A stretch of 64,000 bases of DNA from positions 790,040 to 854,039 of the forward strand of contig NZ_PJIM01000001.1 in assembly GCF_002929295.1 (NCBI RefSeq). The letters run 5' to 3'. The position numbers and the translations under genes are program-made. Below the pieces are notes generated by a model, which made no database searches, was not told the DNA's origin, and saw nothing but the letters and a program-made list of their open reading frames with translations. Source of the stretch: Arthrobacter sp. SX1312 (GTDB lineage Bacteria; Actinomycetota; Actinomycetes; Actinomycetales; Micrococcaceae). Each line of letters starts with the position of its first letter. Within the stretch, counting starts at the first letter, position 1. This document shows, one piece after another, positions 16,533 through 24,507 of this stretch.

Positions 16533-17768
16533 ATGACGACAGACGCTCAGACTCCTTTCCCGCGGGGTATCGGCGGGGCGCCGTGGATGCGGGCGGCGCG
16601 CGGCGCGAACCTGCTCGGCGACGACGGCCGGCTCGGCATCACGATCTTCGAGGAGGTCACGGCCCTCGCGCAGCAGCATGACGCGGTCAACCTCGGCCAG
16701 GGCTTCCCGGACGAGGACGGTCCGCGGGAGATCCTGGACGCGGCGCGGGCCGCCATCGCCGGCGGGGCCAACCAGTACGCCCCGGGCCAGGGGCTCGCCG
16801 TGCTGCGCCACGCGATCGCCGCACACCAGGAGCGCTTCTACGGCCTCACGGTGGACCCCCGGACCGAGGTGATCGTCAGCACGGGCGCCACCGAGTCCAT
16901 CGCCGCCGCGATCCTCGCGTTCGCCGGCCCCGGGGACGAGGTGCTGACCTTCGAACCGTTCTACGACTCCTACGGCGCCGTGATCGGCCTCTCCGGCGCG
17001 ACACACACCACGGCCCCGCTGCGCGCGCCGGACTTCCAGCCCGACGCCGCGAGCCTCGAGGCGGCGTTCAGCGAGCGCACGAGGATCGTCGTCGTCAACA
17101 ACCCGCACAACCCGACGGGCAGCGTCTTCACCCGCCCCGCCCTGGAGCTGATCGTGCGGCTGGCGGAGCGCTACGACGCGATCATCGTGACCGACGAGGT
17201 GTACGAGCACCTCACCTTCGGTGTGGAGCACGTGCCGATCGCGTCCCTGCCCGGGGCGGCCGGACGCACCCTGAGCATCTCCTCCGCCGGCAAGACGTTC
17301 TCCGTGACGGGCTGGAAGATCGGCTGGCTCAGCGGACCGGCCGAGCTCGTGGCCCAGGTGCGCACCGTCAAGACCTTCCTCACCTACACCTCGGGCACGC
17401 CGTTCCAGGGCGCGGTCGCGCAGGGCCTGGCGCTGCCCGACGCGTTCTTCGCCTCGATCGCGGGCACCCTGCGGAAGAAGCGCGATCTGCTGGGCGAGGG
17501 CCTCCGCGCGGCCGGCTTCGACGTGTTCGAGCCGGAGGGCACCTTCTTCACCATGGTGGACGCCGCACCGCTGGGCATCGAGGACGCCACGGACCTCGCG
17601 CGCCGCCTGCCCGCCCTGATCGGCGTCGCGGCGATCCCCGTGGCGATGTTCTGCCACCCCGAGGGCGCCGGGCAGACCCGGTCCCTGCTCCGCTTCGCGT
17701 TCTGCAAGAAGTTCGAGGTCATCGAGGAGGGCGCACGGCGCCTGGCGACCCTGCGGGAGCGGGTGTGA
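16533..17768 (+). CDS. dapC: Class I aminotransferase, DapC-like
   Basis: This is a 411-residue fold-type I PLP enzyme. The PLP lysine lies in ISSAGKTFSVTGWKIGW (Lys about 254), and other family blocks are VNLGQGFPDEDGP, STGATESIA, NNPHNPTGSVF and IIVTDEVYEHL. The pattern most resembles mycobacterial DapC (N-succinyldiaminopimelate aminotransferase) and related kynurenine/methionine aminotransferases. The exact substrate is not decided by sequence. ATG at 16533 follows GGTGGG. The next gene overlaps its stop by 4 bp, implying an operon. Confidence 0.88.
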   Translation: MTTDAQTPFPRGIGGAPWMRAARGANLLGDDGRLGITIFEEVTALAQQHDAVNLGQGFPDEDGPREILDAARAAIAGGANQYAPGQGLAVLRHAIAAHQERFYGLTVDPRTEVIVSTGATESIAAAILAFAGPGDEVLTFEPFYDSYGAVIGLSGATHTTAPLRAPDFQPDAASLEAAFSERTRIVVVNNPHNPTGSVFTRPALELIVRLAERYDAIIVTDEVYEHLTFGVEHVPIASLPGAAGRTLSISSAGKTFSVTGWKIGWLSGPAELVAQVRTVKTFLTYTSGTPFQGAVAQGLALPDAFFASIAGTLRKKRDLLGEGLRAAGFDVFEPEGTFFTMVDAAPLGIEDATDLARRLPALIGVAAIPVAMFCHPEGAGQTRSLLRFAFCKKFEVIEEGARRLATLRERV

Positions 17769-18589
17769 GCAGCGGGTCGGCACCGGAGCACGCAGAGGGG
17801 GACGGGGAATTCGAGGTGCCCACCCGCTGGCTTCCGGGGACGGGCGCGTACGCGGAGATCGACGAGGACGCCTACATCGAGGGCGCCCTGATCCTCAGCA
17901 TCGGCGGCGCGCAGCAGTCCCATGTGGACATGCTGCATCCCGGCCGGGTCTTCTACGAGTACCTGCAGCGCATCGCCAACGTCATCGACCTCGCGGCACC
18001 CCCGGGTGCTCCCCTGCGGGTCCTGCACCTCGGCGCCGGGGCCCTGACCCTCGTCCGCTACGTCCAGGCCACCCGGCCCGGCTCCCGGCAGGTGGCCGTG
18101 GACCTGGAGGCCGAGCTGATCGACTTCGTCCTCGAGGCGATGCCGCTGCCGGAGGGCACGTCCTGCGAGATCGTCGTCGGAGACGCCGCGGACGCGGTGC
18201 TCGAGCAGCCCGACGCGGCCTTCGACGTCGTCGTGCTGGACATCTTCGCCGGAGCGGACGCGCCCGCCCACCTGACCGGCCCGGACTTCGCGGCGCATCT
18301 GCTGCGGGTGTGCGCCGAGGACGGCGTGGTGCTGGTGAATGTCGGCGACGACCCCCCGCTCGCCTTCGCCCGCACCCAGAGCCGCCAGCTCTCCTCCCTC
18401 GCGCCGGCCACCGCGGTCCTCACCGAGGCCGCCATGGTGGGCGGCGAGCAGGCGGGGAACGTCGTCGTGGCTGCCCGCCGCGCGGCGTGGCCGGCCTCCT
18501 GGACCCGGGCGCTGCGTGCCGCCGGACCCCATCCCGCGGCCGTCCTGGTGGGCCCGGACCTCGCGCAGTTCGAGCAGCTTCCGACCTAG
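17765..18589 (+). CDS. Spermidine-synthase-like protein
   Basis: The 274-residue protein has the polyamine-synthase fold. An N-terminal beta part (about 20-75, with QSHVDMLHPGRVFYEYLQR) is followed by a Rossmann methyltransferase-like core with VLHLGAGALTLVRY, an acidic VDLEAELIDF and FDVVVLDIFAGADAPAHL. True spermidine synthases have a GGGDG motif and a catalytic Asp. Here the glycine loop reads LGAGALT, so polyamine synthesis is uncertain. GTG at 17765 overlaps the aminotransferase stop, so both are probably made together. Confidence 0.75.
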   Translation: MSSGSAPEHAEGDGEFEVPTRWLPGTGAYAEIDEDAYIEGALILSIGGAQQSHVDMLHPGRVFYEYLQRIANVIDLAAPPGAPLRVLHLGAGALTLVRYVQATRPGSRQVAVDLEAELIDFVLEAMPLPEGTSCEIVVGDAADAVLEQPDAAFDVVVLDIFAGADAPAHLTGPDFAAHLLRVCAEDGVVLVNVGDDPPLAFARTQSRQLSSLAPATAVLTEAAMVGGEQAGNVVVAARRAAWPASWTRALRAAGPHPAAVLVGPDLAQFEQLPT

Positions 18590-18712
18590 CTCGCCACGGG
18601 AGGACGGGGCTGTCAAGGAGAATTCCGCGCTGCACCGTCCCGGCGTTCCTCGTAGCCTGAAGAGGCTGAAGCAGTTTGGCTCGGACCCTTCCCGTCCCTG
18701 GGAGACCTGGCC

Positions 18713-19054
18713 ATGAGCCACAAACTGCGCATCACCATCAACCTCGACCTCGAGCTCCGCCTGGCGCACATGGAGATCCATGGGTGCCTCACGGAGGAGA
18801 ACCACCGGGCACTCCTGCCGGTCGTCAGGCGCTGCTTCCGCATCCTGCAGGAGCCCTGCGTCGTGATCGATACGAGCAAGGCCCAGCACATCGACACCGA
18901 GGGCATCGACGCGCTCCGCCGCCTGGGCGTCGGCCGGGCCGACCAGGCTGCCTTCGACTTCCCCGGGTCCTGCTCCCTGGTGGTACCGGACGACCTCCCG
19001 GTATGCCCCGCCCGTGCCCCCCGGTTCCACGGTAGCCACCGATACGCGTCATGA
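18713..19054 (+). CDS. STAS-like domain protein
   Basis: The 113-residue protein resembles STAS/anti-anti-sigma domains: a beta strand and helix (HMEIHGCLTEENHRALLPVV), then VVIDTSKAQHIDTEGIDALRRL, where a STAS protein carries its central D-S/T-x-x-i-D-s-x-G block. The last 30 residues are Pro/Arg-rich and probably disordered. No anti-sigma kinase gene is next to it. It may be a regulator or a small scaffold; the partner is unknown. ATG at 18713 follows GGGAGACC. Confidence 0.6.
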   Translation: MSHKLRITINLDLELRLAHMEIHGCLTEENHRALLPVVRRCFRILQEPCVVIDTSKAQHIDTEGIDALRRLGVGRADQAAFDFPGSCSLVVPDDLPVCPARAPRFHGSHRYAS

Positions 19055-19230
19055 CCGGCGGCCCGTCGGCGCCTTCCCACAGGGCCCATCCGCAGGCCGT
19101 GCCCGCACGAAGTACCCGTACAGGGGTGGCGCGGACGACGGCGGTACGCTGGTCGGGAAGGTGGGCGTGCCAGGAGTGCCGGTAGCCCCACCGATGATTC
19201 GAAGCACTTCATGACGGGGAGGAGACGCGC

Positions 19231-19833
19231 ATGGCCGACGGCGGCCTCCCCTATCTCCGGGCCCTCACCCTCGTCTCGCTCATCCTGTCGGTGTCCGCGG
19301 CATCCCACGTCCTTGCCGCCGGGCACCTGCCGCACCTCGGGGTGATCCTGCTGCTCGGCGCGCTCCTCCTGGTCCCGGTGATGCTGCTCACCCGGCGTGC
19401 GCTCTCCTTCCGTGCGGCGCTGCTCGCCATGGGCGCCGGGCAGCTGCTCCTGCACACCCTCTTCGGCATGACGGCCGCACCCGCCGTCTGCCGGAGCTCC
19501 TCCGCGATGCCCGGCCACCACGCGGCCTTCGAGCTCGCCTGCTCGCCGGCCATGCAGGACCAGCTGGGCGCCGCCTCCGGGGGCCTCGCGATGCTGCTGC
19601 TGCATGCACTCGCCACGGTGATCCTGGCCGTCGCGGTGTCCCGCAGCGACCACGCCCTGGAGTTCCTCCGCGCATGGCTCCGTCCGCTGTTCGTCCGCCC
19701 GGCGCTCGCTCCGCCGGCTCCGGCGCGCCGCCGCCCCGTCCAGGACGTCCCTGCGCCCGTCGCCCCGCTGTCGGTGCATGCCTCGGTGCCGACGCTGCGC
19801 GGGCCGCCGCGTACCTCCGCGCTGCCGATCTGA
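19231..19833 (+). CDS. Small multi-pass membrane protein beside ycnI-type gene
   Basis: The 200-residue protein has four likely membrane helices (about 8-30, 36-54, 58-80 and 112-138) and then a Pro/Ala-rich cytoplasmic tail. Between helices 3 and 4 lies a loop with two cysteines and three histidines (VCRSSSAMPGHH and ELACSPAMQ), a plausible metal-binding patch. I do not recognise a named family. Position 122 bp before a YcnI copper protein suggests a role in copper handling, which is inference. GGGGAGGAG precedes ATG 19231. Confidence 0.7.
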   Translation: MADGGLPYLRALTLVSLILSVSAASHVLAAGHLPHLGVILLLGALLLVPVMLLTRRALSFRAALLAMGAGQLLLHTLFGMTAAPAVCRSSSAMPGHHAAFELACSPAMQDQLGAASGGLAMLLLHALATVILAVAVSRSDHALEFLRAWLRPLFVRPALAPPAPARRRPVQDVPAPVAPLSVHASVPTLRGPPRTSALPI

Positions 19834-19955
19834 CCCCGGACGTCCCTGCGGACCCCCGGGCGACGGCGGCGCGTCCTGCGCACCACCCTCCCCAGATCCT
19901 CGCCGCTCCCCGTCTCCCCGCCGCGGGCCGGAGCGCACCCCCGAAAGGCAGTCCC

Positions 19956-20720
19956 ATGACCTCCTCCCATGCATCCCGCGCCCTCACCACCGGCGCCGTC
20001 GCCCTCGCCACCGCCGGCCTGATGGCCGTCGGCCTCGGCGCGGCGGCCGCCCATGTCAGCGTCGCACCCACCTCCACCACGGAGGACGGCTATGCGCAGC
20101 TCACCTTCAGCGTCCCCAACGAATCCGAGACCGCCGGCACGAACAAGCTCGAGGTGCAGCTTCCCACCGAGCAGCCCTTCACCTCGGTGCGGGTCAAGCC
20201 GGTCGAGGGCTGGACGGCCGAGGTGGTCACCGGCGCCCTGCCGGAGCCCGTCACCACCGCCGACGGCGCCACCCTGAGCGAGGCGCCCCTGTCCGTCGTG
20301 TGGACGGCGGACGCCGGCGCCGAGATCTCCCAGCAGGAGTACCAGACGTTCTCGATCTCCGTGGGCCGCCTCCCGGAGGCAGGGTCCACGGTGCTGCTGC
20401 CGACCACGCAGTCCTACACGGACGGCGAGGTCTCGGAGTGGACCCAGGAGACCGTCGAGGGCGGGGAGGAGCCCGAGAAGCCCGCACCGTCCTTCGTGAC
20501 CACCGCCGCTGCCGAGGGCGAGGACGCGCACGGCTCCCACGGGACGGCTGACAGCGAGGCGACCGACGAGGCCGTCGACACCGAGCAGGCTTCGTCCAGC
20601 ACCGACGCCGGCACCGACACGGGCTCGACGTCGGCGGTCGCCTGGGCCGGCCTGGCCGCCGGCCTGCTCGGGCTCGCCGCGGGCGTGACGGCGCTGGTCA
20701 GGACGAAGCGCCGGGCCTAG
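19956..20720 (+). CDS. YcnI family (DUF1775) periplasmic-side copper protein
   Basis: The 254-residue protein has a signal peptide (about 1-32) whose predicted cleavage leaves His33 first in AHVSVAPTS. In YcnI that N-terminal histidine is a copper ligand. The DUF1775 beta-sandwich spans about 33-180 with LTFSVPNESETAGTNKLEVQ, a tryptophan-bearing KPVEGWTAEVV and LSVVWTADAG. An acidic, Ser/Thr-rich linker (about 180-225) and a C-terminal membrane helix with RTKRRA follow, so the domain stays tethered outside the cell. Start ATG at 19956 fits the signal peptide. It is probably co-transcribed with the membrane protein before it. Confidence 0.9.
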   Translation: MTSSHASRALTTGAVALATAGLMAVGLGAAAAHVSVAPTSTTEDGYAQLTFSVPNESETAGTNKLEVQLPTEQPFTSVRVKPVEGWTAEVVTGALPEPVTTADGATLSEAPLSVVWTADAGAEISQQEYQTFSISVGRLPEAGSTVLLPTTQSYTDGEVSEWTQETVEGGEEPEKPAPSFVTTAAAEGEDAHGSHGTADSEATDEAVDTEQASSSTDAGTDTGSTSAVAWAGLAAGLLGLAAGVTALVRTKRRA

Positions 20721-20733
20721 TCCCCGCAGCTCG

Positions 20734-20773
20734 GGCCGGGCTCCGACCCCAAGGGTGATCGGAGCCCGGCCCC
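20734..20773. terminator. Hairpin terminator between ycnI-type gene and rsmD
   Basis: A perfect 14-bp stem (20734-20747 GGGCCGGGCTCCGA with 20760-20773) with a 12-nt loop lies between two convergent genes. It can end transcription from both sides. Confidence 0.85.
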
Positions 20774-20788
20774 AGCCGGGTCCGCGCG

Positions 20789-21361
20789 TCAGTCGACGGC
20801 GGGCTCCAGGAACCAGAGGCGCGTCTCGCCGTACTTCTTGTCCGCGAACCGTTCGAGCCATACGGGCCAGTCCGGTTCCGGAGAGCGCGACGACCGCTCG
20901 ACGACGACCACGGCACCCTCGGCCAGCCGCGACTCCAGGGCGCCCAGGACCGCGAGCACGCCGTCCGCCATGACCGTGTACGGCGGATCCATCAGGACGA
21001 GGTCCCACGTCACGTCCGGCGCCACGCGTTCGAGGTACGTCTCCACCTTGGACCGGTGCACGCGCACCGCCGTCCAGCCCAGCACCCTGTTCACGAGGTC
21101 GGCGTTCTTCTGCGCGACGGCGGCGGCGCGGTCGGCCGATTCGACGAGGTCCACGGTGGCCGCGCCGCGGCTCGCGCTCTCGACCCCGAGGGAGCCCGAG
21201 CCGGCGTAGAGGTCCAGCACGTGCGCACCGTGCACCACCCCGTAGGACTCGAGGCTCGAGAAGAGGGCTTCCTTCACGCGGTCCGTCGTGGGCCGGGTGC
21301 CGTTGCCCTCGACGCTGGTGAGGGTCGAGCCGCCCGCGGCTCCAGCGATGATACGGGTCAT
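20789..21361 (-). CDS. rsmD: 16S rRNA (guanine966-N2)-methyltransferase RsmD
   Basis: RsmD methylates G966 of 16S rRNA. The 190-residue protein starts MTRIIAGAAGGSTL. It has GTRPTTDRVKEALFSSL, typical of RsmD, the SAM loop LDLYAGSGSLGVE and the catalytic VLMDPPYTV (N/D-PPY motif). ATG at 21361 fits these N-terminal features; the frame stays open further upstream only by chance. In related genomes it sits between recG and coaD. Here the mod operon lies between recG and rsmD. Confidence 0.95.
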   Translation of the reverse strand: MTRIIAGAAGGSTLTSVEGNGTRPTTDRVKEALFSSLESYGVVHGAHVLDLYAGSGSLGVESASRGAATVDLVESADRAAAVAQKNADLVNRVLGWTAVRVHRSKVETYLERVAPDVTWDLVLMDPPYTVMADGVLAVLGALESRLAEGAVVVVERSSRSPEPDWPVWLERFADKKYGETRLWFLEPAVD

Positions 21362-21398
21362 GCCGTCGACTCTATCGCCCGTCCGGCACGCGCAGGTC

Positions 21399-22442
21399 CT
21401 ACAGCGGGTAGATGCTTGCGTCCTCGTGGCGGAACCCCAGGAACATCCGGCTGCCGGGCACGATCCCGAGGGCGACGACGTCGGACGGGGCCACGTCCGC
21501 CGCCATGCCGCCGGCGTGCAGGCGGACGAGGTCGCCACGGTGCTCGACGTCGTCGACCTCCGCTGCGATGCAGGCCGTTCCCGGCGCGGTCACGGCGCTG
21601 CGGGACACGGTGACCCGGCCCGGCCGGACGGCGAGCGCGAGGGACGTCCCCTCCGGCGCCGTGTCGGCGAGCGGCAGGACCCATCCCTCCTCCGACCGAA
21701 AGCCCTCCGCGGTGCGGAGTCCCGTCACGAGGTTCAGGCCGGCCAGATGCGCGCCGAAGGAGGTGACGGGCCGCGTCAGGACGACTGCGGTGGCCCCGGA
21801 CTCCACCACCCTGCCGCCGTCGAGGATGAGCACGCTGTCGGCGAGGAGGAAGGCGTCGAGGGGGTCGTGCGTCACGATGATCGCCGAGCGGTCCACCAGG
21901 ACATCCCGCAGGAGGGTCCGGATGGCAGGGGCCACGGTGACGTCGAGGGCGGACAGCGGTTCATCCAGGAGAAGCAGTGACGGGTCCGCTGCGAGCGCGC
22001 GGGCGATGGCGACGCGCTGCGCCTGCCCGCCCGAGAGCCGGCCGGGCCGCCGTCCCGCGAGATCCGCGGCGCCGACGCGGTCCAGCCAGGACAGGGCTGT
22101 CGCGCGGGCGGCGGTCCGGTCCACGCCGCGGCTCCGCGGGCCGAACGCGACGTTCTCCAGCGCGGTGAGGTGCGGGAACAGCAGCGCCTCCTGTGCCAGC
22201 AGCGATACACCGCGGTGGCGAGGTTCCACGAGCGTGCGCCGGTCGGCGCCGACGTCGAAGAGGACGGTCCCGTCCAGCTCCGCCCGCCCCATGGACGGTG
22301 CGAGCAGACCGGCGAGCAGGGTGAGCAGCGTGGACTTCCCGGCACCGTTGGGCCCCAGGACGGCGAGGGTCTCCCCCGGGGCGAGCTCGAAGGCCACGTC
22401 GAAGCCGCGCTCGGCCAGGGTCGCGGTGAAGGTGAGGCTCAT
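21399..22442 (-). CDS. modC: Molybdate ABC transporter ATP-binding protein ModC
   Basis: This 347-residue ABC ATPase has Walker [19 protein letters not shown], signature [15 protein letters not shown], Walker [13 protein letters not shown] and the switch histidine in [11 protein letters not shown]-terminal TOBE-like domain (about 270-345) follows, as in ModC. It powers import of molybdate bound by ModA. It overlaps modB by 4 bp and is last in the operon. Confidence 0.92.
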   Translation of the reverse strand: MSLTFTATLAERGFDVAFELAPGETLAVLGPNGAGKSTLLTLLAGLLAPSMGRAELDGTVLFDVGADRRTLVEPRHRGVSLLAQEALLFPHLTALENVAFGPRSRGVDRTAARATALSWLDRVGAADLAGRRPGRLSGGQAQRVAIARALAADPSLLLLDEPLSALDVTVAPAIRTLLRDVLVDRSAIIVTHDPLDAFLLADSVLILDGGRVVESGATAVVLTRPVTSFGAHLAGLNLVTGLRTAEGFRSEEGWVLPLADTAPEGTSLALAVRPGRVTVSRSAVTAPGTACIAAEVDDVEHRGDLVRLHAGGMAADVAPSDVVALGIVPGSRMFLGFRHEDASIYPL

Positions 22443-23284
22443 GCGCGGGCCGCCTCCCGGGACGGCGCCCGCGGCGGTGCGAGGTCGCCGAGGGGCCGGA
22501 CACGGTGGGCCACCCCGACGACGGCGATGGCCACCAGCACGAGGATGAAGGAGAGGGCGACGGCGGCGTCCGGGTCGGTCTCCCGCTGGAGGTACACCTC
22601 GAGCGGGAGCGTCCTCGTGGTGCCCTGGAGACTGCCGGCGAAGGTCAGCGTGGCACCGAACTCCCCGAGGGCCCGCGCGAAGGAGAGCACCGCCCCGGAC
22701 ACGAGCGCCGGCAGCACCAGGGGCAGGGTGATGCGCCGCAGCACGGTCCAGCGTCCGGCGCCGAGGGTGGCGCCCACGGCCTCGTACCGGGTGCCGACCG
22801 TCCGCAGGGCGCCCTCGAGGCTGAGCACCAGGAACGGCAGCGCGACGAAGGCCTGCGACAGGACGACGGCAGTGGTCGTGAAGGCGATCTCGATGCCCAG
22901 GGCGCTGAGGCTGCTCCCGAGCAGCCCCCGCCGCCCGAACGTGTAGAGCAGCGCGAGGCCCCCGACCACGGGGGGCAGGACCAGCGGCAGCAGCACGAGG
23001 GACCGGAGCAACCGCTGGCCACGGAACGAGGTCCGGGCGAGGACGAGCGCCATGGGAACGCCGAACAGGACGCAGAGCGCCGTCGCAGTGAGGGAGGTCC
23101 GCAGGCTCAGCAGCAGGGCCGCCGCCGCGCTCTCCGACGTGACGAGGGGGACGAAGTCCGGCCAGTCGACCCGCAGGGCCATCGCGACGACGGGCAGGAC
23201 CACGAACAGGCTGCCGACAACGGCGACCGCGACCACCCAGCGAGGCAGGCGTGCGGCGTCCAGGGGTGCCGCCTCAAGGCGCAC
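22439..23284 (-). CDS. modB: Molybdate ABC transporter permease ModB
   Basis: The 281-residue protein has six or so membrane helices. It shows the permease EAA-type loop [20 protein letters not shown], and residues around [17 protein letters not shown] are usual for ModB. The start is taken as GTG at 23284, giving [16 protein letters not shown] and an 11-bp overlap with modA. The frame extends further upstream without any conserved content. It forms the membrane channel with ModA and ModC. Confidence 0.9.
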   Translation of the reverse strand: MRLEAAPLDAARLPRWVVAVAVVGSLFVVLPVVAMALRVDWPDFVPLVTSESAAAALLLSLRTSLTATALCVLFGVPMALVLARTSFRGQRLLRSLVLLPLVLPPVVGGLALLYTFGRRGLLGSSLSALGIEIAFTTTAVVLSQAFVALPFLVLSLEGALRTVGTRYEAVGATLGAGRWTVLRRITLPLVLPALVSGAVLSFARALGEFGATLTFAGSLQGTTRTLPLEVYLQRETDPDAAVALSFILVLVAIAVVGVAHRVRPLGDLAPPRAPSREAARA

Positions 23285-24068
23285 CGAAGCCCGCCGCCCC
23301 AAGGACGGACTGCCCCAACGGACCGGACGCGAACTCCACGAACTCCCGCGCGGTCCCGGCGTCACCGCTGCCGGCGAGGGCCGCGATCGGATAGGTGGTG
23401 CGCGCGCCGGCGGCTGCCGGGACGTCGATGCCGCGCACGGCGTCGCCCGCCGCCCGCACGTCGGTCCTATAGACCAGGCCGGCGTCCGCCTCGCCGGAGG
23501 TGACCTTCCCCAGCACATCCGTCACGGAGGATTCCTCGCTGACGGGCGTCAGGTCCACGCCGGCGGCCTCCTCGAGCTTCGCGGCCGCCGCCCCGCAGGG
23601 CACCTGCCGCGCGCAGACCACCGTCTTGACGCCGGGCTTCGCAGCGTCGACGAGGGAGGTGATCCCCGCCGGGTTGTCCGGCGGCACCGCGAGCTGGAGC
23701 GTGTTGGTGGCGATCCCCACGGGGTCGCCGTCGAGCAGGGCTCCGACCTTCACCATGGTCCTGGCGTCGGCGGAGGCGAAGACGTCGGCCGGTGCGCCCT
23801 CGCTGATCTGGGTGGCGAGATCGGACGAGCCCGCGAAGTTCAGGGTGACCTCGGCCCCCGGGTAGGCCTCCTCGAACTGCCCGGCCAGTTCCGTGAAGGG
23901 GGCCGTGAGCGAGGCGGCGGCGAACACGGTGATGCTGCCGTCGACCGCGTCACCGCCCGCGGCGGCGTCGGGGTCCGCGGTGCCGCACGCGGTCAGGGCG
24001 AGCACGACGGCGGCCCCGGCGAGAGCGGCGGTCCGGCGGAGGGCAGGCGTCAGGTACATCCCGGTCAC
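23274..24068 (-). CDS. modA: Molybdate-binding lipoprotein ModA
   Basis: ModA captures molybdate outside the membrane. The protein has a signal ending in the lipobox LTAC, followed by [22 protein letters not shown], the classic ModA start of the mature domain. Later blocks include [20 protein letters not shown] and [15 protein letters not shown] at 24068 overlaps the stop of the upstream regulator as GTGA; ATG at 24059 is an equally possible start. Length is about 262-265 residues. Confidence 0.93.
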   Translation of the reverse strand: MTGMYLTPALRRTAALAGAAVVLALTACGTADPDAAAGGDAVDGSITVFAAASLTAPFTELAGQFEEAYPGAEVTLNFAGSSDLATQISEGAPADVFASADARTMVKVGALLDGDPVGIATNTLQLAVPPDNPAGITSLVDAAKPGVKTVVCARQVPCGAAAAKLEEAAGVDLTPVSEESSVTDVLGKVTSGEADAGLVYRTDVRAAGDAVRGIDVPAAAGARTTYPIAALAGSGDAGTAREFVEFASGPLGQSVLGAAGFGAP

Positions 24069-24469
24069 GCCTTGCCCGCCGGGGTCTCGATGATGACCGT
24101 GGTGGCCTTGACGACGGCGATGGCGATGGAGCCCTTCTCCAGGCCGAGGTCCCGCACGGCCTCGCTGCTCATGAGGGACACCACGCGGTGCTGACCGCAC
24201 TGGAGTTCCACCTGGGCCATGACGGTGTCCGTGATGATGTCCGTGACGATCCCGACGAAGCGGTTGCGTGCGGACCGGCCGATGTCCGAGGGGTCCCCGG
24301 GGAGCACGGCATTGCGGCGCGCGAGCCCTGCGAGCTCCAGGGCGTCCACCACGGCCCGCCCCGAGGCGTCCTTCGTGCTGCCGAGGAGGCCGCCGTCGAT
24401 CCAGCGGCGCACGGTGTCGTCGCTGACCGCGAGGAAGCGGGCGGCATCTCCGATCCGTATCTGCGTCAT
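24065..24469 (-). CDS. HTH-TOBE molybdopterin/molybdate-binding regulator
   Basis: The 134-residue protein joins an excisionase/MerR-like helix-turn-helix (about 3-50, IGDAARFLAVSDDTVRRWID) to a TOBE/Mop oxyanion-binding domain (about 66-130, ARNRFVGIVTDIITDTVMAQ). In this family molybdate or tungstate binding to TOBE is expected to control DNA binding. It is first in the mod operon, so it probably autoregulates modABC. No separate ModE is present. Confidence 0.85.
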   Translation of the reverse strand: MTQIRIGDAARFLAVSDDTVRRWIDGGLLGSTKDASGRAVVDALELAGLARRNAVLPGDPSDIGRSARNRFVGIVTDIITDTVMAQVELQCGQHRVVSLMSSEAVRDLGLEKGSIAIAVVKATTVIIETPAGKA

Positions 24470-24507
24470 GGAAAAGAGATTACCTCCTCAGACGCGGAGG
24501 ACGCAGG

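Noticed and set aside
16455-17783. N-terminal extension of the coaD frame on the minus strand
   Set aside because: It is antisense to the aminotransferase; CoaD is complete from ATG 16454.
17765-18589. Calling this gene a true spermidine synthase
   Set aside because: The glycine-rich loop and catalytic Asp pattern differ from real polyamine synthases, so only the fold is claimed.
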